This document shows positions 18,486 to 26,936 of a stretch of 64,000 nucleotides of DNA, piece by piece. Location of the stretch: the NCBI GenBank assembly GCA_963737075.1, contig CAVTRI010000001.1, forward strand, positions 1,054,001 through 1,118,000. Reading direction: 5' to 3'. The notes under the pieces were generated by a model that saw nothing but the letters and a program-made list of their open reading frames with translations, had not been told where the DNA came from and made no database searches. This DNA comes from CAVTRI01 sp963737075 (GTDB lineage Bacteria > Actinomycetota > Acidimicrobiia > Acidimicrobiales > Palsa-688). Positions within the stretch are counted from its first letter, which is position 1, and each line of letters opens with the position of its first letter. The position numbers and the translations under genes are program-made.

Positions 18486-19334
18486 GTGGCCGAGTTCCTG
18501 ATCATCACCGGCCTTTCTGGGGCCGGGCGCTCGCAGGCGGGAGCGACGCTCGAGGATCTGGGCTGGTTCGTGATCGACAACATGCCCAACGCCCTGATCA
18601 CAAAGGTCGCCGAGCTGGTGGCCGCGCCGGGATCCCGGACGGATCGTGTGGTGCTCGTCGTCGGGCGCGACGTCGGCCAGATCGGCGAGCTCGAAGCCGC
18701 GGTTGCCCAGCTGCGTGAATCCGGGTCGACCGTGCGCATCCTGTACCTGGAGGCGTCGGACGAGGTCCTCGTGCGACGCTTCGAAGGGACGCGACGCCGT
18801 CACCCCCTGGGCCGAGAGGGAGTCACCGAAGCCATCGCGCTGGAGCGGCAACGCCTCCAGCCGATCCGCGAGCAGGCGGATCTCATCGTCGATACTACAG
18901 ACTTGAACGTCAACCAGCTTCGGGAGCGCCTGGCGGACCTGTTTCATGCCGACCAGAGCGCGCCGATGCAGATCTCGGTGATGTCGTTCGGGTTCAAGCA
19001 CGGCGTCCCGCTGGATGTCGACGACGTGTTCGACTGCCGGTTCCTGCCGAACCCCCACTGGGTGGAGGACCTGCGCCCGTTGACGGGACTGGACGAACCG
19101 GTGCAGCGCTACGTGCTTCGGCAGCCCGACGCCGCCGAGTTCCTCGACCGCGTCGACGACCTGCTGGGGTTCCTGCTGCCCGGGTACGTGAAGGAGGGCA
19201 AGTCGTACCTCACGGTGGCCATCGGCTGCACAGGGGGCAGGCACCGTTCGGTCGTGCTGGCGGAGGAGCTCGCGAAACGCATACGGGCCCGTGGGTATCG
19301 GCCCGGCGTGTATCACCGGGATATCGACCGATGA
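18486..19334 (+). CDS. rapZ: RNase adapter protein RapZ
   Basis: Nucleotide-binding protein of the YvcJ/RapZ family; in other bacteria it binds UDP-GlcNAc or glucosamine-6-phosphate and controls small RNAs or competence. 282 residues with P-loop GLSGAGRSQAG at 8-18 (arginine in place of the usual lysine, as often in actinobacteria), DNMP (WFVIDNMPNAL), and the C-terminal signature FGFKHGVP...FLPNP and IGCTGGRHRSV. GTG 18486 is in the right place; an ATG at 18478 is in another frame. It is followed by yvcK, as in most Gram-positives. The mechanism in actinobacteria is not settled. Confidence 0.94.
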   Translation: MAEFLIITGLSGAGRSQAGATLEDLGWFVIDNMPNALITKVAELVAAPGSRTDRVVLVVGRDVGQIGELEAAVAQLRESGSTVRILYLEASDEVLVRRFEGTRRRHPLGREGVTEAIALERQRLQPIREQADLIVDTTDLNVNQLRERLADLFHADQSAPMQISVMSFGFKHGVPLDVDDVFDCRFLPNPHWVEDLRPLTGLDEPVQRYVLRQPDAAEFLDRVDDLLGFLLPGYVKEGKSYLTVAIGCTGGRHRSVVLAEELAKRIRARGYRPGVYHRDIDR

Positions 19335-19470
19335 CCGGCCCGGGAGGCCGGTCCCAAGTGGCAGGCTGGACCACCGTCCTCCGGATGGTGGCCCAGTGAC
19401 CGGCCCGGGAGGCCGGATGGTGGCCCAGTGACCGGCCCGGGAGGCCGGATGGTGGTCCAGTGACCGAGCC
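19332..19470. repeat. 32-bp tandem repeat between rapZ and yvcK
   Basis: A unit beginning TGACCGGCCCGGGAGGCCGG and ending ATGGTGGCCCAG repeats with a 32-bp period at 19397 and 19429, with a degenerate third copy at 19461 that runs into yvcK and a partial one at 19333-19350 over the rapZ stop. Each unit can form a CCGGC/GCCGG stem. The yvcK GTG start is at the end of copy two, so the array may influence yvcK translation (inference). Confidence 0.8.
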
Positions 19471-20408
19471 GGGCACACGGCGGGGTCCGAAGGTCGCCGC
19501 CCTGGGCGGTGGCCACGGCCTGGCGGTGACCTTGCGGGCCGCCCGGACCTACGCCGGTCAGCTCACCGCGGTCGTGTCGGTGGCGGACGACGGCGGGTCG
19601 AGCGGCCGTCTCCGCCAGAACGCCGGCGTGGATCTGCCGGCGCCTGGCGACGTCCGCAGATGCCTGGTGGCGCTGGCCGATCCCGACGCGCTGTGGGCGA
19701 AGGCGTTCGAGTATCGGTTCCCCCCTGCTCGGCCCGAGACCGGGCAACAGGGCCTCGAAGGACACGCCCTCGGCAATCTCATCCTGGCCGGCCTGGCTGA
19801 CGTGTCCGGCAGCTTTGTGTCCGCGCTGGAGGCCGCGGGGCGGGTGCTAAACACGGTCGGCCGCGTCCTGCCGGCGACCACCGTGCCGGTGGTCCTCAAG
19901 GGCCGGGTCGACGGTCGCGAGGTGGTCGGGCAGGTCAACGTGGGAATCCGCCGGCGGCCGGATCGAGGCGGTGTCGCTGGTCCCGCCGGACGCGCCCGCT
20001 CCTTCGGAGGTGGTCGACGCCATCCTCGACGCCGATCAAGTGGTCCTCGGGCCGGGCTCGCTCTTCACCAGCGTGCTGGCGACCTGCGCCGTGGCCGACA
20101 TCCTCGCCGCGCTCAAAGCACGATCCGGAGGGCGGGTGTACGTGTGCAATCTGCGGCCGCAGCCCGGTGAGACCGACGGCATGTCCGTCGGCGATCACCT
20201 CAACGCGCTCCTCGACCACGGAGTCCCGGTCGACGTGATCGTCGTCGACGACGCCGAACGGACCACCTCCTCTCCCACCGGCGCCGCCGTGGTCCAGGCA
20301 CCAGTGGCCCGGCCCGACGGCCTGGCCCACGATCCCGCCGGTCTGGCTGCGGTCCTTCGACGCCTTGCCGAAAGCGCCCAGGAAGTGGAGCGTCGCCAGA
20401 CCGGCTGA
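19460..20408 (+). pseudogene. yvcK: YvcK/CofD-like gluconeogenesis factor, 1-nt frameshift
   Basis: YvcK family protein needed for growth on gluconeogenic substrates and for cell-wall homeostasis in Gram-positives. Two overlapping frames together give one family-length protein of about 315 residues. The first holds AALGGGHGLAVTLRAAR, VSVADDGGSSGRL, PAPGDVRRCLVAL and GNLILAGL, up to GQVNV; the second resumes with SLVPPDAPAPSEVVDAI, ADQVVLGPGSLFTSVL and CNLRPQPGETDG. The switch maps to GGAATCC at 19943-19949; removing one A restores VGSAGGRIEAVSLVPP. Both halves are otherwise clean, so this is either a sequencing indel or a very recent mutation. Ends 40 bp before gap. Confidence 0.85.
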
Positions 20409-20447
20409 CATAGTGGCGCGAAACACGTCGAAGTCAGGAGTGACGTC

Positions 20448-21470
20448 ATGCCGGTGAGGGTTGGGATCAACGGGTTCGGTCGGATCGGCCGCAACTTCCT
20501 ACGGGCGGGCCTCGACGACCCCGGGCAGGAGGTCGAGGTGGTCGCCGTCAACGACCTCGTGCCGGCGGCCACGAACGCCCATCTCCTCAAGTACGACTCC
20601 ACCCACGGCACCCTCCGTCAGAAGGTGGGCCACACCGACGACACCATCACCGTCGACGGGCTCACCATTCAGGTCCTTTCGGAGCGGGACCCCAAGGCGC
20701 TGCCGTGGGGCGACCTCGGCGTGGACGTCGTCGTCGAGTCGACGGGGATTTTCACCGACGGCGCCAAGGCGGCCGCGCACATCGAGGCGGGCGCGCCCCG
20801 CGTCATCATTTCCGCTCCCGCCACCAACGTGGACGCCACGCTGGTCATCGGAGTCAACGACGACACGTTCGACCCCGCACTGCACACCGTCGTCTCGGGC
20901 GCCTCGTGCACGACCAACTGCTTCGTGCCCATGATCAAGGTGCTCGACGACGCGTTCGGCGTCGAGAAGGGACTGATGACGACAGTCCACGCCTTCACCA
21001 ACGACCAAAACCTCCTCGACCTCGCCCACCGGGACCTCCGCCGGGCCCGAGCGGCCTCCGGCAACATCGTTCCTGCTTCCACGGGTGCCGCCCGCGCCAC
21101 GGGTCTCGTCCTCGAGGCCATGCAGGGCCGCCTGGATGGCAGCGCCCTCCGAGTCCCGGTGCTCGACGGGTCCATCACCGACTTCACCGGCATCCTCGCC
21201 CGGGAGGTGACCGTCGAGGAGATCAACGCGGCGTACGCGGCCGCCGCGGCTGACGGGCCGCTCGCTCCAGTGCTGGTGTACACCGCCGACCCCATCGTCA
21301 GTTCGGACATCGTCGGCTCGCCAGCGTCGTGCGTGTTCGACAGCCTGCTGACGATGGCGATGGGCTCGATGGTGAAGGTGTTCGGCTGGTACGACAACGA
21401 GTGGGGCTACTCGAACCGGCTCCTCGATCTGGCTCGCATGGTAGGTACGGCCAATCAGCAAGGGTCCTAG
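20448..21470 (+). CDS. gap: glyceraldehyde-3-phosphate dehydrogenase, type I
   Basis: NAD-dependent oxidation and phosphorylation of glyceraldehyde 3-phosphate to 1,3-bisphosphoglycerate in glycolysis. 340 residues: NAD fold VGINGFGRIGRNFLRA at the N-terminus, the active-site SGASCTTNCFVP with Cys154, the following TTVHAFTNDQNL, and the C-terminal YDNEWGYSNRL. An AGGAG ribosome-binding site lies about 8 bases ahead of ATG 20448. It opens the gap-pgk-tpiA run; pgk starts on the base after its stop. In this gene order whiA normally precedes gap in actinobacteria, but only 39 bp separate it from yvcK here. Confidence 0.97.
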   Translation: MPVRVGINGFGRIGRNFLRAGLDDPGQEVEVVAVNDLVPAATNAHLLKYDSTHGTLRQKVGHTDDTITVDGLTIQVLSERDPKALPWGDLGVDVVVESTGIFTDGAKAAAHIEAGAPRVIISAPATNVDATLVIGVNDDTFDPALHTVVSGASCTTNCFVPMIKVLDDAFGVEKGLMTTVHAFTNDQNLLDLAHRDLRRARAASGNIVPASTGAARATGLVLEAMQGRLDGSALRVPVLDGSITDFTGILAREVTVEEINAAYAAAAADGPLAPVLVYTADPIVSSDIVGSPASCVFDSLLTMAMGSMVKVFGWYDNEWGYSNRLLDLARMVGTANQQGS

Positions 21471-22616
21471 GTGAAACTCCCCGTCCTCGAAGACCTGCTC
21501 CCGGTGGAGGGACGCAGAGTCCTCGTGCGGACCGATTTCAACGTGCCGATGGTCGGAGGGCGAATCAACGACGACTTGCGGATCCGAGAGTCGATCCCGA
21601 CGCTCACCTGGCTGCTCGACCGGGGCGCTCGGGTCACGGCGGCCAGCCATCTTGGTCGGCCCAAGGGCCGGCCCGACCCCGGCACCGCCATGGGGCCGGT
21701 CTGCCAGCGCCTGTCGGCGTTGTTGGCCGAAGCAGGCGCCGACCCGTCCAGCGTCGTCCTGATGGACAACCTGCGCTGGGACCCCGGCGAGGAGGCCGAC
21801 GACGAGACGTTTGTGGCCCGGCTCGTCGAGGGGCAGGACCTCTACGTCGACGACGCCTTCGGCGCCGCGCACCGCCGGCACGCGTCGATCGTGGGCCCAC
21901 CGCGGCACCTGCCGTCGGCGGCCGGGCGGGTGCTGGCCAGGGAGGTCGAGGTCCTCGACGGTTTGCTCCACCAACCGAAGGCTCCCTTCGTCGCCGTGCT
22001 GGGCGGGGCCAAGGTCTCTGACAAGCTCGGGGTCATCGCCGCCCTACTCGAGCGGGTCGACACGGTGCTGGTCGGCGGAGGGATGTGCTTCACGTTTCTG
22101 GCCGCTCAAGGCCACCGCGTCGGCGACTCGCTCCTGGAGCCAGACCAGGTGGAAACGTGCCGCGAACTGTTGGGCTCAAAGCACCGGATTCTGGTCCCCA
22201 CCGATCTCACCGTCGTCGGGCCCTCCGGAGAGGTACGTCAGGTGGGCGCCGACGTGCCCGACGGGTGGAAGGGGATGGACATCGGGCCAGGGACCGCAGC
22301 CGAGTTCGCTGACGCCATCGCCGGCGCCGGCACCGTGTTCTGGAACGGTCCCATGGGCGTCTTCGAAGTCCCCCGGTTCGCGGCCGGCACCCGGGCGGTG
22401 GCGCAAGCGGTGGCCGACACTAGGGCGTTCACCGTCGTGGGAGGCGGTGACAGCGCCTCTGCCCTGGCTGCCTTTGGTCTCGCGGATCGCGTGGACCACC
22501 TCTCCACCGGGGGTGGAGCCTCTCTGGAGTTCCTGGAAGGCGGTGACCTGCCCGGGCTGGCTGCGCTCCGGGCCTCGGCGGCCCAGTTCCTGGCTTCGCG
22601 CGGGGCTAGCGCGTGA
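21471..22616 (+). CDS. pgk: phosphoglycerate kinase
   Basis: Transfers the acyl phosphate of 1,3-bisphosphoglycerate to ADP. 381 residues, slightly short for the family (about 395). N-terminal substrate motif VLVRTDFNVPMVGGRI, SHLGRPKG, ENL-type DNLRWDPGEE, the hinge/nucleotide GGAKVSDKLGVI, and the C-terminal VVGGGDSASAL. GTG 21471 directly abuts the gap stop with zero spacing, so ribosomes may pass straight on. Downstream 61 bp to tpiA hold a strong hairpin. Confidence 0.96.
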   Translation: MKLPVLEDLLPVEGRRVLVRTDFNVPMVGGRINDDLRIRESIPTLTWLLDRGARVTAASHLGRPKGRPDPGTAMGPVCQRLSALLAEAGADPSSVVLMDNLRWDPGEEADDETFVARLVEGQDLYVDDAFGAAHRRHASIVGPPRHLPSAAGRVLAREVEVLDGLLHQPKAPFVAVLGGAKVSDKLGVIAALLERVDTVLVGGGMCFTFLAAQGHRVGDSLLEPDQVETCRELLGSKHRILVPTDLTVVGPSGEVRQVGADVPDGWKGMDIGPGTAAEFADAIAGAGTVFWNGPMGVFEVPRFAAGTRAVAQAVADTRAFTVVGGGDSASALAAFGLADRVDHLSTGGGASLEFLEGGDLPGLAALRASAAQFLASRGASA

Positions 22617-22649
22617 GCGACCTTGGGAGCGAACCGACGAGCACAGGTT

Positions 22650-22676
22650 GGTGCACCATCCACGGGATGGTGCACC
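22650..22676 (+). promoter_or_regulatory. perfect hairpin immediately before the tpiA start
   Basis: GGTGCACCATCC (22650-22661), loop ACG, GGATGGTGCACC (22665-22676): 12 perfect pairs with a 3-nt loop, ending one base before ATG 22678. No Shine-Dalgarno is present, so the stem itself would sit where the ribosome lands and could lower or regulate tpiA translation, or mark a processing point between pgk and tpiA. The structure is seen; the role is inferred. Confidence 0.75.
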
Positions 22677-22677
22677 A

Positions 22678-23457
22678 ATGAGTGGCGGGCGGCGTCCGCT
22701 TATCTCGGGCAACTGGAAGATGCATCTGACCCACCTGGAGGCCATCCAGGTGGTGCAGAAGCTGTATTACGCCCTGGACGCACAGCCGCCGCTGCGGGCC
22801 GATGTCTCCGTCCACCCCGCGTTCACGGCGCTGCGGTCGGTGCAGACGGTGCTCGAAGCCGACGACATGCCCATCGCGCTCGGCGCCCAGGACGTGCACT
22901 GGGAGGACCAGGGAGCCTGGACGGGCGAGGTCAGCCCGCGCATGCTCGCCAAGCTCAACGTCCGCTACGTGATCGTCGGCCACTCAGAACGCCGCCAGCA
23001 CTTCGGCGAGGACGACGAGACGGTCAACCGCAAGCTGCGTGCCGTGCTCCGGGCCGGCATGACGCCCATCCTGTGCGTGGGGGAGACGATCGACCAGCGC
23101 GACGCCGGCGACACCGAAGCGGTCGTCTTGAGCCAGCTTGCGGGCGGCCTGAGCGGTGTCGAGACCGACCGTGTGGGCGGCCTGGTCGTCGCCTATGAGC
23201 CGGTGTGGGCGATCGGTACAGGACGCAATGCCACCCCCGAAGACGCCCAAGCCGTCTGCGCCGCCATCCGGGCCGCCGTCGTTGCCCACCACGGGCGTGA
23301 TACCGGGGAGGCCGTGCGTGTCCAGTACGGAGGGTCGGTGAACCCTGACAACGCCGCGGACCTGTTGCGGCAGCCCGACGTCGACGGCGCCCTGGTCGGG
23401 GGAGCGAGCCTCGACCCCCAGGACTTCGCGGCCATCGTCGCCGCCGCCCCGGCGTAA
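22678..23457 (+). CDS. tpiA: triosephosphate isomerase
   Basis: Interconverts dihydroxyacetone phosphate and glyceraldehyde 3-phosphate. 259 residues, the normal TIM-barrel length: GNWKMH with the catalytic Lys near residue 12, VIVGHSERR with the catalytic His, AYEPVWAIGTG with the catalytic Glu, and phosphate-gripping YGGSVN and GALVGGASL. The frame is open far upstream inside pgk, but ATG 22678 (MSGGRRPLISGNWK) fits the family. It lies between pgk and secG as in most actinobacteria. Confidence 0.97.
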   Translation: MSGGRRPLISGNWKMHLTHLEAIQVVQKLYYALDAQPPLRADVSVHPAFTALRSVQTVLEADDMPIALGAQDVHWEDQGAWTGEVSPRMLAKLNVRYVIVGHSERRQHFGEDDETVNRKLRAVLRAGMTPILCVGETIDQRDAGDTEAVVLSQLAGGLSGVETDRVGGLVVAYEPVWAIGTGRNATPEDAQAVCAAIRAAVVAHHGRDTGEAVRVQYGGSVNPDNAADLLRQPDVDGALVGGASLDPQDFAAIVAAAPA

Positions 23458-23611
23458 TCGTGTCGCCGCGGCGCCAAGTCGCTGGATCGTTTGTTACAGC
23501 CTGGGCGCGATCTGCGCGACCTGACTCCATCCGTGTCCCACGTGCTGCTACATTGCGCTCAACGCCTGCGAACCCGCAGGTAACAAGGGAGAAGGGAAGG
23601 CAGACACCGCC
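23458..23611 (+). promoter_or_regulatory. probable secG leader: -10-like box and hairpin
   Basis: The 154-bp gap contains CTACAT/TACATT near 23548-23553 as a -10-like hexamer and a perfect hairpin CCTGCG-AACC-CGCAGG at 23565-23580, followed by a purine-rich GGGAGAAGGGAAGG ribosome-binding region. The hairpin could be a 5'-UTR stabiliser. Promoter assignment is by eye only. Confidence 0.45.
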
Positions 23612-23842
23612 TTGCTGACCGCGATCCTCATCGCCGTTCAAGTCATCGTGTCGCTGGCGCTGATCGTCATGGTGCTGCTGCACAGTGGCAAAGGCGGCGG
23701 TTTGTCCGAAATGTTCGGTGGAGGGCTGGGTTCAGCAGCGGCGGGGTCCACGGTGGTCGAGCGCAATCTCGACCGGGCCACGATCGTGGCCGCCGTGATC
23801 TTCATGTTCACCACCATCATCCTCGCCATACGGCTGCAATAG
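23612..23842 (+). CDS. secG: preprotein translocase subunit SecG
   Basis: Small membrane subunit of the SecYEG channel that assists protein export. 76 residues with two hydrophobic helices (about 3-20: AILIAVQVIVSLALIVMVL; about 56-74: IVAAVIFMFTTIILAI) separated by the hallmark HSGKGGGLSEMFGGG loop. TTG 23612 is taken as start because the purine-rich AAGGGAGAAGGGAAGG precedes it; no ATG fits. Position directly after tpiA is the standard one. Confidence 0.92.
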   Translation: MLTAILIAVQVIVSLALIVMVLLHSGKGGGLSEMFGGGLGSAAAGSTVVERNLDRATIVAAVIFMFTTIILAIRLQ

Positions 23843-23938
23843 GCCGGGGGGTCGAGGGGAAGGCTGAACAGGGGGGAAACCACAGGAGCGACCGCCATCA
23901 GAGGGTGACGGTCCGGGACGAGGAGGGTCTCCAAAGAC

Positions 23939-25897
23939 ATGCGACGGTTGAGAAGGTCCACGCTGCTGGCCGCCGGGCTGGCAACCGTGGCTATGGTCGG
24001 GGCCGCGTGCGGCGGGTCGTCCAACAAGTCGACGACGCCGACCACGAGTAGCTCGGGAGGCAGCAGCGGCACGTCATCAGCGGCTATCCCGTCATCGGTC
24101 AACAGCTACAACCCCAGCCCGTCGGGCTCCAAGACCCAGGGCGGCACGGCGTACTGGGCTCAGGCTCCTTCCGCCGCCCCCGACTACATCTTCCCGATGG
24201 TGAGCGCCCAGACCTGCGGGACCAACAACATCGAGTACCTGGCCGCTCTGTTGTACCGCCCGCTGTATTGGTACGGCAACGGCAACAAGGCCACGATCGA
24301 CTACGACTACAGCATCGGCCAGCCGCCGGCGTACTCCAACAACAATCAGACCGTCACGGTCAAGCTCAACAACTGGAAGTGGTCGGACGGCGAGCAGGTC
24401 ACCAGCCGTGACGTCGAGTTCTGGGTCAACCTGCAGAAGGCCGACCCGGCCACCAACAGCTGCTACTACGTGCCTCCTGCGGCTAGCGGGGAGAAGTTCT
24501 TCCCCGACAACGTTGCCAGCATGTCGACGCCAGACAGCTCGACCATCGTGTTTCACCTGACCCAGTCGTACAACCCGAACTGGTTTACCTACAACGAGCT
24601 GTCGCAGATCACCCCGCTGCCGCTGGCGTGGGACCGCACGGCGCTGAGCCAGCCTGCCCCCACGAGCGACACCGGCAACCTGCCGGACACCACCCAGGCC
24701 GAGGCGGTCTACAAGTTCCTCGACGCCCAGGCCAAGTCGACCCAGACCTGGGTCAGCAGCCCCATCTGGTCGATCGTCGACGGCCCGTTCAAGCTGAGCA
24801 ACTTCACGCCTACCGGCGAGGTCGACTTTGTGCCCAACCCGAGCTACTCGGGGTCGCCCAAGCCGACGATCTCCAAGCTCGTGGAGCTGCCGTTCACCGA
24901 CAACAACGCCGAGGTGACGGCGCTCAAGACCAACGGCGTCAACGGGTTGACCGTCGGCTACCTCCCGCCAGAGGACTCCGGGCAGGCGACCACGCTCCAG
25001 AACGCCGGCTACGCCCCCGCCTCGGCCTACACGCTGAGCTTCTCGTACTTCCCGCTCAACCTCAACAACCCGAAGGTCGGGCCGGTCTTCCAGCAGGCCT
25101 ACTTCCGCCAGGCGTTCCAGCACCTGATCGACCAGCCGGGCTGGACCACGGCCTACCTCAACGGATGGGCGGAGCCGACGGCCGGGCCGGTCCCGCCCCA
25201 GCCGCCCAACTCGTTCGCCGACAGCACCGAGTCCCACCCGCCGTACGGCTTCGACGTCAACGCCGCCATGCAGCTGCTCAAGAGCCACGGCTGGAACGTC
25301 GTCCCCAACGGCCAGACGACCTGTGCCAACGCGGGGAGCGGGCCCAGCCAGTGCGGAGCGGGTGTCGCCGCCGGCACGGCGATCTCGTTCAACCTGGACT
25401 ACGCCAGTGGTCTACCGGCCACCGCCAACCAGATGCAAGACCTGGCCGCCCAGGCCAAGAAGGTCGGCATCCAGATCCAGCTGACCAACCACGACTTCAA
25501 CACGGTCATCTCCACCGCGACGCAGTGCAAGCCGACCGACGCGAAGTGCGCCTGGACAGCTGAAAACTGGAGTGCCGGCTGGGTCTACGCCCCCGACTTC
25601 TATCCGACTGGCGAGTCGCTGTTCCTCACCGGGGCGGCGGCCAACTTCGAGAACTACAGCGACCCGACGGCCGACAAGCTGATCCTGGCCACGACCACCG
25701 CCCCTGCTGCGCAGTCCCAGTCGGCGCTCAACGCCTACCAGGACTACATCATCAATCAGGCGCCGGTGGTGTTCTTCCCGACCAGCTTCGGCAACCCGAT
25801 CCCGGGCGGCCCAGCGCTGATCGACTCCAAGCTCGGCGGCGTGCAGCCCAACGCGTACGCGTACATCACCCCGGAGCAGTGGTACTTCACCTCGTGA
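23939..25897 (+). CDS. peptide-type ABC transporter substrate-binding lipoprotein (family 5)
   Basis: Extracytoplasmic binding protein that delivers peptides (or nickel/oligosaccharides in some members) to the permease. 652 residues, long but normal for the family. The N-terminus has an arginine-rich n-region (MRRLRRS), a hydrophobic core and a lipobox ending VGAACGG, so the mature protein is lipid-anchored at the Cys, followed by a Ser/Thr/Gly linker to about residue 65. The SBP_bac_5 core includes NNWKWSDGEQVTSRDVEFW and FRQAFQHLIDQ. GAGGAGGG lies ahead of ATG 23939. First gene of a five-protein-domain operon; specificity unknown. Confidence 0.92.
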   Translation: MRRLRRSTLLAAGLATVAMVGAACGGSSNKSTTPTTSSSGGSSGTSSAAIPSSVNSYNPSPSGSKTQGGTAYWAQAPSAAPDYIFPMVSAQTCGTNNIEYLAALLYRPLYWYGNGNKATIDYDYSIGQPPAYSNNNQTVTVKLNNWKWSDGEQVTSRDVEFWVNLQKADPATNSCYYVPPAASGEKFFPDNVASMSTPDSSTIVFHLTQSYNPNWFTYNELSQITPLPLAWDRTALSQPAPTSDTGNLPDTTQAEAVYKFLDAQAKSTQTWVSSPIWSIVDGPFKLSNFTPTGEVDFVPNPSYSGSPKPTISKLVELPFTDNNAEVTALKTNGVNGLTVGYLPPEDSGQATTLQNAGYAPASAYTLSFSYFPLNLNNPKVGPVFQQAYFRQAFQHLIDQPGWTTAYLNGWAEPTAGPVPPQPPNSFADSTESHPPYGFDVNAAMQLLKSHGWNVVPNGQTTCANAGSGPSQCGAGVAAGTAISFNLDYASGLPATANQMQDLAAQAKKVGIQIQLTNHDFNTVISTATQCKPTDAKCAWTAENWSAGWVYAPDFYPTGESLFLTGAAANFENYSDPTADKLILATTTAPAAQSQSALNAYQDYIINQAPVVFFPTSFGNPIPGGPALIDSKLGGVQPNAYAYITPEQWYFTS

Positions 25898-25911
25898 GGG
25901 GGTGAACCTGC

Positions 25912-26868
25912 ATGACCGGATACATCATCCGGCGCTTGGGGCAGGCGGTGATCGTGACCTTCGGGGTCACGATCATCGTCTTCCTCTTGCTGCACCTGAT
26001 CCCCGAAGACCAGATCGCCCGCAAGCTGCTGGGCGCCCGGGCCTCGCCCGAGGCCATCCACAACTTCGAGGTGCAAAACGAGCTCAACCGGTCGATCTTC
26101 GTCCAGTACTGGCATTTCCTGTCCCAGCTGCTGCAGGGCAACCTCGGCTTCTCGTATCACCTGGACAAGAGCGTCAACCTGATCCTCAGGCAATCCGCTG
26201 GCAAGGACATCCTGCTCGGCGGGATCTCACTGTTCCTGGCCACCGTGATTGCCATTCCGATCGGCATCGCCCAGGCGGTGAAGCGCAACAGCCCGCTCGA
26301 CTACACGGGGACGAGCGTGAGCTTCGTGCTGTACGCCGTCCCGCAGTACCTGCTGGGCGCCGTCCTCATCATCATCTTCGCCGAGCACCAGCATCTGGTC
26401 GTCATCCCGGGCGGCGTGCACGCAAACGCCCAGACGGTCTCCGGCATGATGCAGCACCCGTCGAACCTGGTCCTGCCGGTCGTCACCCTGACGCTCAGCA
26501 TCTACGCGCTGTTCTCCCGGTACATGCGATCCTCGGCCCTCGACGCCCTGGCCCAGGACTACATGCGCACCGCCAGAGCCAAAGGCCTCCCGGAGAGCCA
26601 GGTGCTCCGGCGCCACCTGCTCCGAAACTCGCTGGTGTCGGTGATCACCCTCATCGGGCTGTCGATCCCGGGCATCCTCACCGCCGGGCTCATCGTGGAG
26701 CAGGTGTTCAACTTCCCCGGCCTCGGGTACTTGTACTTCCAGGCCTCAGTGAGCGGCGACTACTCGGAAATGCTCGGTATCACCGTCATCGTGGCCATGA
26801 TCACGGTGCTGGGCAACCTGGCGGCTGACATCGGGTACGCGGTCCTCGACCCGCGCATCCGCTACTAG
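25912..26868 (+). CDS. ABC transporter permease, DppB type
   Basis: First inner-membrane permease of the peptide importer. 318 residues; N-terminal helix YIIRRLGQAVIVTFGVTIIVF, a large periplasmic loop, then the BPD_transp_1 core with six helices. The ATPase-contacting EAA loop is visible as YMRTARAKGLPESQVLRRH. 14 bp after the binding protein with GAGGGGGTG as ribosome-binding region. Membrane topology and gene order make the role firm; cargo is not shown. Confidence 0.93.
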   Translation: MTGYIIRRLGQAVIVTFGVTIIVFLLLHLIPEDQIARKLLGARASPEAIHNFEVQNELNRSIFVQYWHFLSQLLQGNLGFSYHLDKSVNLILRQSAGKDILLGGISLFLATVIAIPIGIAQAVKRNSPLDYTGTSVSFVLYAVPQYLLGAVLIIIFAEHQHLVVIPGGVHANAQTVSGMMQHPSNLVLPVVTLTLSIYALFSRYMRSSALDALAQDYMRTARAKGLPESQVLRRHLLRNSLVSVITLIGLSIPGILTAGLIVEQVFNFPGLGYLYFQASVSGDYSEMLGITVIVAMITVLGNLAADIGYAVLDPRIRY

Positions 26869-26936
26869 GGCAAACTGTGAGGGGCCCGCATGCGTCATAG
26901 CTGGGCATCGAGCATTTGGGAAGGGAGGCGTGACCG

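Noticed and set aside
19332..19470. CRISPR-like array
   Set aside because: The 32-bp units are contiguous with no unique spacers; simple tandem repeat.
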